From: Streptomyces sp. NBC_01669
Lineage (GTDB): Bacteria; Actinomycetota; Actinomycetes; Streptomycetales; Streptomycetaceae
Reading direction: 5' to 3'
DNA length: 64,000 nucleotides
Assembly (NCBI RefSeq): GCF_026339735.1
Contig: NZ_JAPEQG010000001.1
Location: 4,154,001-4,218,000 of the forward strand
Positions 16,791 through 23,877 of this stretch are shown in pieces. The first letter of the stretch is position 1. Every line of letters starts with the position of its first letter. The notes beneath the pieces are model-generated. The model saw only the letters and a program-made list of their open reading frames with translations, ran no database searches and had not been told where the DNA came from. The position numbers and the translations under genes are program-made.

Positions 16791-17597
16791 TCCGGTGGCC
16801 AAGGGGGCGGCAACGCCCAGATGTTCGGGACGCTATTGCGCTTCTTCCGGGAGCGGGCGGAGCTGTCGCAGGAGGCCCTGGGGCTGAAGGTCGGCTTCTC
16901 GAAGTCGCAGGTGGCGATGGTGGAACGGGGGCAGCGGCCGCCGAAGGGAGAATTCATCGCGCGGGCGGACGAGGTGCTGGGTGCACACGGTGCACTGCTG
17001 GCGGCGGCGGAAGATCTCACGTTCAGCCACTTGGCTTCCTGGTTTGAGCCGTTCGCCGAGGAGGAAGCCACGGCATCTGCCAGGCACGAGTACGAGACGC
17101 ATGTAGTGCCCGGCCTGTTGCAGACGGAGGACTATGCCCGCGTCGTCTTTAGCGGTGCCCATCCGCCCATCGACGATGAAGAGGTCGAGGGCAGAGTGAC
17201 GTCCCGCTTGGCACGTCAGAGCCTTCTGACCCGAAAACCCACGCCGGACATCAGCTTTGTCCTGGAACTCAGTGCGCTCACCCACCCCCTCGGCGGCCGC
17301 AAAGTATACAAACATCAGCTCCAGCACATCCTCGATGTCGAGCAGCTACGGCACGTTCACATGCAGGTGTTGTCACCGCACCGGGAGACCCATGCCGGGC
17401 TCAGCGGACCGTTCGTCCTCCTGGAAACCAAGGAACGCCGCCAGCTCGCCTACCTCGAAGTTCAGAACCGAAACTTCCTCATCAGCGAACAACCTGAACT
17501 GGGAAACCTGTTCGGCAGGTATGGCATTCTGCGGGCACAGGCTCTCAGCCCCGAAGAATCCAGGAAGCTGATCGAACAGGTGGCGAAGGAACTATGA
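16785..17597 (+). CDS. XRE regulator with DUF5753 domain (WhiJ/Scr1-like)
   Basis: 270-residue Scr1/WhiJ-like protein. The XRE helix-turn-helix is at about 15-70 (LSQEALGLKVGFSKSQVAMV), and DUF5753 at about 95-262 with the hallmark YETHVVPGLLQTEDYARVV. These proteins form pairs with small DUF397 proteins and influence development and antibiotic production in Streptomyces; some are described as antitoxin-like. The GTG at 16785 has a good GGGAGG site. It overlaps the DUF397 gene by four bases. Confidence 0.93.
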   Translation: MHSGGQGGGNAQMFGTLLRFFRERAELSQEALGLKVGFSKSQVAMVERGQRPPKGEFIARADEVLGAHGALLAAAEDLTFSHLASWFEPFAEEEATASARHEYETHVVPGLLQTEDYARVVFSGAHPPIDDEEVEGRVTSRLARQSLLTRKPTPDISFVLELSALTHPLGGRKVYKHQLQHILDVEQLRHVHMQVLSPHRETHAGLSGPFVLLETKERRQLAYLEVQNRNFLISEQPELGNLFGRYGILRAQALSPEESRKLIEQVAKEL

Positions 17598-17782
17598 GGA
17601 GCGACCTCAACTGGTTCAAGTCCAGCTACAGCGGCGAGGGCAGCGGTAACTGCATCGAGGTCGCCACCTGCCCCCACACCGTCCACGTCCGCGACTCCAA
17701 GGACCTCACCGTCCCCGCCCTCGCCCTCTCCCCCACCGCCTGGACCGCCTTCCTCGGGTACGTCGGCGAGGGCGACGCCTGA
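17594..17782 (+). CDS. DUF397 small protein
   Basis: 62-residue DUF397 protein with the family signature WFKSSYSGEGSGNCIEVA and VHVRDSKD. It is the usual partner of an upstream XRE-DUF5753 regulator, here coupled by an ATGA overlap. In studied pairs the small protein acts with, or against, the regulator in developmental control. The typical C-terminal strand-helix (LSPTAWTAFLGYV) is present, so the protein is complete. Confidence 0.95.
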   Translation: MRSDLNWFKSSYSGEGSGNCIEVATCPHTVHVRDSKDLTVPALALSPTAWTAFLGYVGEGDA

Positions 17783-17789
17783 CCGGCTG

Positions 17790-18380
17790 ATGGGCAGCTC
17801 CCGGGCGTATCCCGTCTACCGCAGCAGCGACCCGCTCGACGCGTACGCACAGGCGCAGCGGCTGTGCGCTCTCCTCGACTCGCGGGACGCCGATGCGCAT
17901 GTGAGCGCGGAATTGCGGACGGTGGCGGACGTGCAGCTCATGCTGAAGCTGTTGTCGGAGGTGTCCTACGACCCGGACCGAGCGCTCACGGATCCGGTCA
18001 CCGGCGACTACCTCTTCTTCACGGGGCGGACGCTGCCCGTGGACCCCGTCGAGCTGGAACCCTTGCTGCCGTTGTTGCTGAATGATGAGGTCGCGAGCGG
18101 AGGCGTCGAGGCGTCATTCGTGCGTGCTCTGGGCAAAGGCCCGGCAACGGTCGGCTGGACGGGCCGATGGCCGGACGACCCCGCGCTCAGGTCATTCGGA
18201 AGCCCGAAGTACGACGGTGTCCAGGCCGTCTTCAACAGCGACGACAGCGACTGGGAACGGTGGGCCGACACCCACACCGTCTTCGTGCACGTGACGAAGT
18301 TCGGTGACCTCGACCGGGCTCAATGGCTGGCCGCGCAGATCGGCGGCGAAGTGCTGGGCGAGGCCGTGACCGGCTGGTGA
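17790..18380 (+). CDS. Hypothetical protein, 196 residues
   Basis: Unrecognised soluble protein beginning 7 bases after the DUF397 stop. The N-terminal half is helical (YAQAQRLCALLDSRDADAH) and the C-terminal half rich in Trp and Asp (VFNSDDSDWERWADTHT). There is no signal or membrane segment. It may be co-transcribed with the XRE/DUF397 pair but is not a usual member of such loci. Codon use is ordinary. The ATG at 17790 is the only well-placed start. Confidence 0.7.
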   Translation: MGSSRAYPVYRSSDPLDAYAQAQRLCALLDSRDADAHVSAELRTVADVQLMLKLLSEVSYDPDRALTDPVTGDYLFFTGRTLPVDPVELEPLLPLLLNDEVASGGVEASFVRALGKGPATVGWTGRWPDDPALRSFGSPKYDGVQAVFNSDDSDWERWADTHTVFVHVTKFGDLDRAQWLAAQIGGEVLGEAVTGW

Positions 18381-18454
18381 GCGTGCGCGTGGCCGTGGCC
18401 GAGAGGCGGCAGCCCTGTGGGCCGCCTGTCGCGCCGGCTCCGTAGGGTGTCGGC

Positions 18455-19735
18455 ATGTCCAACGAGTCCCCGCTGATCCAGAGTCTGCGTACCGCCGTTG
18501 CCGCGGCGCCCTCCGACGTGCCTCTTCGGCTGCATCTCGCCGAGTTGTTGCTCGGCGAGGGGCTGAGCGACGCCGCCGTCGCCGAGGCTGCCGTCGCGCT
18601 TCAGCATGCGCCGGGCGACTCCGCCGCGCGGGCACTCATGGTCCGGGCGATGGGCATGCCCGCCCCCGCCCCGGAGGCACCCCAGGCGCCCACAGCACCC
18701 ACCGCACCTGAGGCACCCGCGGCACCGACCGGGTTCGACTGGCGTGCCGCCGAGGACGAGATCAGGGGCGCCGTGCCGCCCCGCTTCGTCACATCCGAGA
18801 CTCCCGAGACGCCGGTCCCGGTGGACGGTCAGGGCGCCCCGGGCGACGCCACCACCTGGGAGGTCGACACCCCTGGTTCCGTGACGCTCGCCGACGTCGG
18901 CGGCATGCACGAGATCAAGGAGCGCCTCGAAGCCGCGTTCCTCGCTCCCATGCGCAACCCAGAGCTGGGCAGGCTGTACGGAAAGAGCCTGCGCGGCGGG
19001 CTGTTGATGTACGGGCCGCCCGGGTGCGGGAAGACGTTCATCGCGCGGGCCGTCGCGGGAGAGCTCGGGGCGAGCTTCATGTCCGTGTCCATCAACGACG
19101 TGCTCGACATGTGGATGGGCAACTCCGAGCGCAACATGCACGAGGTCTTCGAGACCGCCCGCCGTCAGGCGCCGTGCGTGCTGTTCCTCGACGAGGTGGA
19201 CGCGCTGGGCGCCAAGCGGAGCCGTATGCACCACGGCGGGATGCGCAACACCGTCAACCAGCTGCTCACCGAACTCGACGGCGTCGACGGGGCCAACGAG
19301 GGCGTGTTCGTGCTCGCCGCGACCAACGTCCCCTGGGACGTGGACATCGCGCTGCGGCGTCCCGGCCGCCTCGACCGCACCCTGCTCGTCCTGCCGCCGG
19401 ACGCGCCCGCGCGCGAGGCGATCCTCCGCTACCACCTGCGCGACCGGCCGATCGAATCCGTCGACCTGGGCAAGCTGGTCAAGGTCACCGAGGACCTGTC
19501 CGGCGCCGATCTGGCGCACCTCTGCGAGTCCGCGTCCGAGCGGGCGCTGCTCGACTCGACCCGTACCGGCACGGTCCGGATGATCAATATGAAGGATCTG
19601 CTGGCCGCGGCGAAGGAAGTCCGGCCGTCCACCGACCCCTGGTTCGCCTCGGCGCGCAATGTGGCGATGTTCGCCAACGAGGGCGGGATGTACGACGAGT
19701 TGCTCGCCTATCTGAAGAGGAAGCGCAAACTGTGA
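18455..19735 (+). CDS. AAA+ ATPase of the Vps4/Cdc48-like group with N-terminal TPR-like region
   Basis: 426 residues. The N-terminus (1-65) is a helical TPR-like region, followed by a Pro/Ala-rich linker (68-92). The AAA module begins near 140: Walker A GPPGCGKT (187-194), a pore-loop segment MWMGNSERN, Walker B LFLDEVD (243-249), sensor 1 AATN (288-291) and arginine fingers RRPGRLDR (301-308). It resembles single-ring Vps4/SpoVK/Ycf46 ATPases that remodel proteins or membranes. The stop overlaps the GTG of a TPR membrane protein (GTGA), so the two probably work together. Its client is unknown. Confidence 0.9.
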   Translation: MSNESPLIQSLRTAVAAAPSDVPLRLHLAELLLGEGLSDAAVAEAAVALQHAPGDSAARALMVRAMGMPAPAPEAPQAPTAPTAPEAPAAPTGFDWRAAEDEIRGAVPPRFVTSETPETPVPVDGQGAPGDATTWEVDTPGSVTLADVGGMHEIKERLEAAFLAPMRNPELGRLYGKSLRGGLLMYGPPGCGKTFIARAVAGELGASFMSVSINDVLDMWMGNSERNMHEVFETARRQAPCVLFLDEVDALGAKRSRMHHGGMRNTVNQLLTELDGVDGANEGVFVLAATNVPWDVDIALRRPGRLDRTLLVLPPDAPAREAILRYHLRDRPIESVDLGKLVKVTEDLSGADLAHLCESASERALLDSTRTGTVRMINMKDLLAAAKEVRPSTDPWFASARNVAMFANEGGMYDELLAYLKRKRKL

Positions 19736-20796
19736 GCGCCACGGGACAGGACCTCACCGAGCAGGCGTCCGCGCTGCTCTCGCTCGACCGCGTCGACGAG
19801 GCGAAGGCGCTGCTGGCGAGGCGGCTGGCCCAGGACCCCGAGGACGTCCACGCGTGGGCGAAGCTGGCCCGCTGCCATCTGCGGGTCAAGGAGTACGACA
19901 AGGTCATCGAGGCGACCGGGGCGGCGCTGGCGATCGACCCGGAGTACGTCGACGCGCTGATCGTCCGGACCTACGGGATGCGCCGGACCACGCGCCCCGA
20001 CGAGTCCCTCGCGGCGGCGCAGGAGGCGGTGCGGCTCGCCCCGCACATGTGGCAGTCGTACGTCGCGCTCTCCGAGGCGCTCGGTGCCTGGCAGCCGCGC
20101 TGGCCCGAGGTGCTGCAGGCGGCGCAGGAAGCGGTCCGGCTGAGCCCGGAGGAGACCGGGGCGTACTACGCGCTGTGGAAGGCCGCCCTGCTCAATGGCC
20201 GGAGCGACCTCGTCGAGCTGGGGGTGCGCGAGACCCTGCGGATCGACCCCACCGACGCATGGGCGCTGCGCGAGCACGCGGACCGGCAGGCCGCAAAGCC
20301 CGGGGTGAAACCGAAGCAGCGCGCCGAGGTGTACGCGTCGGCGCTGGCCGCCGACCCGGGCTCGGCGGGGCTGCGGCTGGGACTGGACCGGGCGGTGTTC
20401 CAGATGCTGCGCGGCACCCGGTGGCTCGCCGTGCTGAGCCTGCTGATGGCGGGCGCGGCGATCAACCTCTTCCCGTCCGACGGGGACGCTCCCGACCTGC
20501 CGCTGCCGCTCGGCAGGCGGCTCTACGTGCTGGCGTTGATCGGGGTGGTCTGGGCGTTCGGCGCGTGGCGGCGCTACCGGAAGCTGCGTGCGGGGGTGCA
20601 ACTGAGCGTGCGGTCGCTGGTGCGGCGGATGTTCTGGGCGCGGCTGGTGCTCGTACAGGCGGTGCTGGGGACGCTCTGCGCGGTGGCGATCGCGGCGGTG
20701 CCGTGGACGAACCGGGGCGTTCCGCAGGTGATCTTCTGGGTGGGGCTCGCCCCGACGCTGCTGACGATCTGGTTCGACCGGCCGCGCACGCGGTAG
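19732..20796 (+). CDS. TPR-repeat integral membrane protein, partner of the AAA+ ATPase
   Basis: 354 residues. The N-terminal 220 residues are tetratricopeptide-type helical pairs (for example ALLARRLAQDPEDVHAWAKL and IEATGAALAIDPEYVDAL). Four membrane segments follow (about 226-242, 262-282, 303-323 and 330-346). The soluble TPR part should face the cytosol and could dock the TPR-like N-terminus of the coupled AAA+ ATPase. The GTG start at 19732 overlaps the ATPase stop by four bases. No catalytic motif is seen. Confidence 0.85.
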   Translation: MSATGQDLTEQASALLSLDRVDEAKALLARRLAQDPEDVHAWAKLARCHLRVKEYDKVIEATGAALAIDPEYVDALIVRTYGMRRTTRPDESLAAAQEAVRLAPHMWQSYVALSEALGAWQPRWPEVLQAAQEAVRLSPEETGAYYALWKAALLNGRSDLVELGVRETLRIDPTDAWALREHADRQAAKPGVKPKQRAEVYASALAADPGSAGLRLGLDRAVFQMLRGTRWLAVLSLLMAGAAINLFPSDGDAPDLPLPLGRRLYVLALIGVVWAFGAWRRYRKLRAGVQLSVRSLVRRMFWARLVLVQAVLGTLCAVAIAAVPWTNRGVPQVIFWVGLAPTLLTIWFDRPRTR

Positions 20797-20956
20797 GGGC
20801 CGCGTGCCTCTGGTGCCGGGCCCGAGCATCAGCCGCGCGCCGCGCCGCTCGGAGGCGGGGCCGCGGGCATTCCCGCAATCACCCCCTGGCCGCACCGCCG
20901 CCGGCGCCCCGGCCCCGGATCGGGACCGTACCGTCGACAACCGTCGTACGACGCGG

Positions 20957-21820
20957 TCAGCGGGCGAGCCGGCCGAGGAGCGAACCGGCGGCGACGATGC
21001 CGACGAACGCGGCGAGGACGAGTACCGCGAAGTCGAGGCCGAGGTGGGCCGGCGTGCCGATGAGCAGTCCGCGCAGGGCGTCGACCTGGTAGCTCAGCGG
21101 GTTCACCTTGCTGATCGCCTGGAGCCAGCCGGGCATCAGCGCGACCGGGTAGAGCGCGTTGGAGGCGAAGAACAGCGGCATGGTGATGGCCTGGCCGATG
21201 CCCATCAGCCGGTCGCGGGTGAGGACGATCCCGGCGATCGACATCGACAGGCAGGAGAAGAACGCGGAGGCGAGGACGACCACGACGACCACGCCCAGCA
21301 GTCGCAGCGGGTTCCAGGTCATGCCGACGCCGAGCACCACGGCGATCACGATGACGACCGCCGCCTGGATCACGGCTTTCACCCCGGCGGCGAAGGCCTT
21401 GCCGGCCACCAGGGCGGTTCTGGGCGTCGGCGTGACCATGAGTTTGGTGAGGACGCCGGAGTCCCGCTCCCAGATGATCATGATCCCGTAGAAGATCGCG
21501 ATGAACATGGCGGACTGGGCGATGATCCCGGGCGCCAGGAAGTCGAGATACGGAACGCCGCCGGTGGGGATGGCGTGGATACGGGAGAACGTCTGGCCGA
21601 AGATCAGCAGCCAGAGCGCGGGCTGGACGGCGCGGGTGTAGATCTCGGCGCGGTCGTGGCGCAGCTTCTGCAGTTCGACGGCGCACATCGCCGCGACCCG
21701 CGCGGGGACGACGCGCCAGCCCGTGCGGGCGGGCGGCGGTTCCAGGAGGAGGGCGAAGCGGCGGTCGGGCGAGCCGGGTTCAGCCGCGGCGGGACGCGGT
21801 GCGACGGGTACGGAGGACAT
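20957..21820 (-). CDS. ABC-2 type transporter permease (DrrB-like)
   Basis: 287-residue permease of an ABC-2 (daunorubicin DrrB-like) exporter with about six membrane segments and the family stretch IYTRAVQPALWLLIFGQ. The middle motif IWERDSGVLTKLMVTPTPR is the cytosolic coupling loop. The gene start overlaps the 3' end of the ATP-binding gene by 41 bases on the same strand. Such systems export lipophilic drugs or lipids; the substrate here is unknown. The convergent 160-base gap to the TPR gene shows no clear terminator. Confidence 0.92.
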   Translation of the reverse strand: MSSVPVAPRPAAAEPGSPDRRFALLLEPPPARTGWRVVPARVAAMCAVELQKLRHDRAEIYTRAVQPALWLLIFGQTFSRIHAIPTGGVPYLDFLAPGIIAQSAMFIAIFYGIMIIWERDSGVLTKLMVTPTPRTALVAGKAFAAGVKAVIQAAVVIVIAVVLGVGMTWNPLRLLGVVVVVVLASAFFSCLSMSIAGIVLTRDRLMGIGQAITMPLFFASNALYPVALMPGWLQAISKVNPLSYQVDALRGLLIGTPAHLGLDFAVLVLAAFVGIVAAGSLLGRLAR

Positions 21821-22628
21821 CGTTGAAGGCTCCCTTCTCTCCCGGAGAACCGGGGTCGTCCAGGCCGCTTCCGGAGTGGTACCGGAAGACGTCCTCCAGG
21901 GTCGGTGGCGGCAGAGCCGCGTCGCCGGACTCCTCGCGGTGCGCGACCAGTTCGCTCTTGAGCTCGGCGGGCGTGCCGAGCGCGCGGAGTCTGCCGAGGT
22001 GCATCAGGGCGAGCCGGTCGCAGCGCTGGTCGGCCTCTTCCATGGAGTGGGTGGTGACCAGCACGGTCATCCCGGTGCCGACGCGGATCTCGGTGATGCG
22101 GTCCCAGACGCTGTCGCGCGCGATCGGGTCCAGGCCGATGGTCGGCTCGTCCAGGATCATCAGGCGAGGTGCGCTGACCAGCGCCTGCGCGAGTTCGAGG
22201 CGGCGCACCATGCCACCGGAGTACGTGGCGGCGAGCCGCTGCGCCTCGGGCCCGAGCCCGACCGCGTCCAGCGCCTGCCCGACGCGGGCGGCACGGTTGC
22301 GGCGGGGGACGTCGAAGACACGGGCGAAAAGGGCGACGTTCTCCCGGCCGGTGAGGGCGGCGTCGGCCGACAGCTGCTGCGGTACGTAACCGAGCAGGCG
22401 CCGTACGGCCATCTTCTGCCGGGCCGCGTCGTGGCCGAACACATGGATGACGCCGGGCGGTACGGGCAGCAGTGTGGCGATCGCACGCAGGGTGGTGGTC
22501 TTGCCCGCGCCGTTGGGCCCGAGGAGTCCGAAGACCTCGCCGGGGCGGACGAGCAGGTCCAGGCCGTCGACGGCTTTCGAGGTGCCGAAGGTGTAGGTCA
22601 GACCGGTGCAGCTGAGGGCGGGAGTCAT
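21780..22628 (-). CDS. ABC transporter ATP-binding protein (DrrA-like)
   Basis: 282-residue ATPase that powers the adjacent ABC-2 permease. Walker A GPNGAGKTTT (37-46), Q-loop in YVPQQLS, signature YSGGMVRRLELA (136-147), Walker B LMILDEPT (156-163) and the H-loop TTHSMEE are all intact. The signature is SGGM, as in DrrA-type exporters. The ATG at 22628 overlaps the MarR stop by four bases, making a MarR-ATPase-permease operon under probable autoregulation. Confidence 0.94.
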   Translation of the reverse strand: MTPALSCTGLTYTFGTSKAVDGLDLLVRPGEVFGLLGPNGAGKTTTLRAIATLLPVPPGVIHVFGHDAARQKMAVRRLLGYVPQQLSADAALTGRENVALFARVFDVPRRNRAARVGQALDAVGLGPEAQRLAATYSGGMVRRLELAQALVSAPRLMILDEPTIGLDPIARDSVWDRITEIRVGTGMTVLVTTHSMEEADQRCDRLALMHLGRLRALGTPAELKSELVAHREESGDAALPPPTLEDVFRYHSGSGLDDPGSPGEKGAFNDVLRTRRTASRRG

Positions 22629-23080
22629 GGGGTCTCCTCTCCTTCGCGCAGTGACTCGGCGAGTCTGCGCAGTGACGGAAGCGCGGCGGTCAGCGCGGCC
22701 CGGTCGGCGGCGTCGAGTTTCGCCACGTGTTCGCGGAAGAGCGCGTCGCGCCGGGCCCGCCAGTCGCGCAGCCGGCCGACTCCCGCCGCGGTCGGGTGGA
22801 GGAGCGCGGCACGCCCGTCGCCGGGGTCCGGCTCCCGCCGCAACAGGCCTTCCGCGACGAGGTGGTTGACCAGGGTGGAGACGGAGTTGGGCGCGAGGCA
22901 AAGTTCTCGCGCGGCCGCCGAGACCCGGATTCCTGGCCGGGCGGCAACCAGCCGCAGCAGTTCCGCGTGCGCTCCGCGCAGCCGGGGCGTGGGCAGACCG
23001 CTCCACAGTCTCCGCCGGGCGAGCCGCTGGATGCGGGGCAGAAGTCCGGCGAGTTCATCGGGGAGATCACTCGCCACCAC
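22625..23080 (-). CDS. MarR family regulator of the ABC-2 exporter operon
   Basis: 151-residue MarR winged-helix protein. The recognition region is VSAAARELCLAPNSVSTLVNHL (about 53-74, wing DPGDGRAALL). It leads the exporter operon and probably represses it, released by an exported compound. A TACCTC-N7-GAGGTA inverted repeat lies just upstream of the GTG start. The first of two consecutive GTG codons is used as the start. Confidence 0.93.
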   Translation of the reverse strand: MVASDLPDELAGLLPRIQRLARRRLWSGLPTPRLRGAHAELLRLVAARPGIRVSAAARELCLAPNSVSTLVNHLVAEGLLRREPDPGDGRAALLHPTAAGVGRLRDWRARRDALFREHVAKLDAADRAALTAALPSLRRLAESLREGEETP

Positions 23081-23090
23081 GTGCCCATTT

Positions 23091-23109
23091 TACCTCTGTT
23101 TGCGAGGTA
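23091..23109. promoter_or_regulatory. Probable MarR operator (TACCTC-N7-GAGGTA)
   Basis: A perfect 6-bp inverted repeat with a 7-base spacer sits 10 bases upstream of the MarR start codon, in a short AT-richer stretch. The dyad length of 19 bases fits a MarR dimer. Being so close to the start codon, binding would block transcription or translation of the MarR-ABC operon. Confidence 0.6.
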
Positions 23110-23185
23110 TTACGTGGCAGGAATTCCGCGAAGGGAGCCGCCTGGAGCGGTGCGTCGACGAGCCGGGGCGCGGCCGCGCCACCCG

Positions 23186-23734
23186 CTACGGAAGGACCGC
23201 GAAGTCCACTTCGGACGCGGGCAGCACGCGGATGCTCCGCCCGGGGAAGTCGATGTGCCGGTAGATCTCGTTGTGGTGCGCGATCGACCGGTCCGGCGCG
23301 GCGTACTCGCCGACGTCGGGCCGGACGGACGTGGTGTGCCCGTCGGCCACCAGCACCAGGTCGTACCGGTGGCTCAGCGCCTGCCGCGCCGTGGTGTCCA
23401 CGCAGATCTCGGTCGCGAACCCGGTGACGACCACCTCGGTGACTCCCAGCGCCGTGAGGGTCTTGTCGAGACCGGTGTCCAGGAAACTGTCCGCGCTGGT
23501 CTTGTGGACGACCTCCTCGTCGGCGGCGGGTGCGAGTTCGGGCACGATCCGCCAGCCCTCGGTGCCGGCCTCCAGCCCTTCGCCCCGGTGCTGAATCGTC
23601 ACGATCGGTGCGCCGGCGGCTTTGGCGCGTTCGCGGAGGCCGGCGATCGCGGCCACGGTCTCGGCGGGCCGGTGCGCGATCGCCACCAGGGTGTTCTGCA
23701 TGTCGATGACGAGGAGCGCGGAGGCGTGTGGCAT
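23186..23734 (-). CDS. Isochorismatase-family cysteine hydrolase
   Basis: 182-residue isochorismatase-like hydrolase. The catalytic triad of the family is visible: D11 in LLVIDMQ, K78 in VHKTSADSF and C111 in GFATEICVDTTA. Members include nicotinamidases, N-carbamoylsarcosine amidohydrolases and uncharacterised amidases. No siderophore or nicotinamide genes are adjacent, so the substrate is open. It is monocistronic by spacing: 105 bases from the MarR gene and 143 from the subtilase. Confidence 0.9.
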   Translation of the reverse strand: MPHASALLVIDMQNTLVAIAHRPAETVAAIAGLRERAKAAGAPIVTIQHRGEGLEAGTEGWRIVPELAPAADEEVVHKTSADSFLDTGLDKTLTALGVTEVVVTGFATEICVDTTARQALSHRYDLVLVADGHTTSVRPDVGEYAAPDRSIAHHNEIYRHIDFPGRSIRVLPASEVDFAVLP

Positions 23735-23812
23735 GGACCCACACTAGCGGTCCGTGTCCGGGCAGCGAGGTGATCCCGAAGAAGGAGGCCGAGCGGGGCG
23801 GCCCCGGCGCGC

Positions 23813-23847
23813 GGCCGCCGCGGCCCGGAGTCCGGGTCGCGGCGGCC
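23813..23847 (-). terminator. Strong hairpin downstream of the subtilase gene
   Basis: Sixteen-base GC-rich arms (23813-23828 and 23832-23847) with one G-T mismatch enclose a 3-base loop. It lies about 30 bases beyond the stop of the leftward subtilase gene, a good place for its terminator. There is no T-tract. Confidence 0.75.
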
Positions 23848-23877
23848 GGTGACCGAAGGGGTTTTCCGGTCGGCTCC

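Noticed and set aside
16981..16995. Two further GTGCAC copies inside the XRE gene
   Set aside because: They encode GAHGAL in a conserved helix region and have 9-base spacing, so they are more likely coding coincidence than operators.
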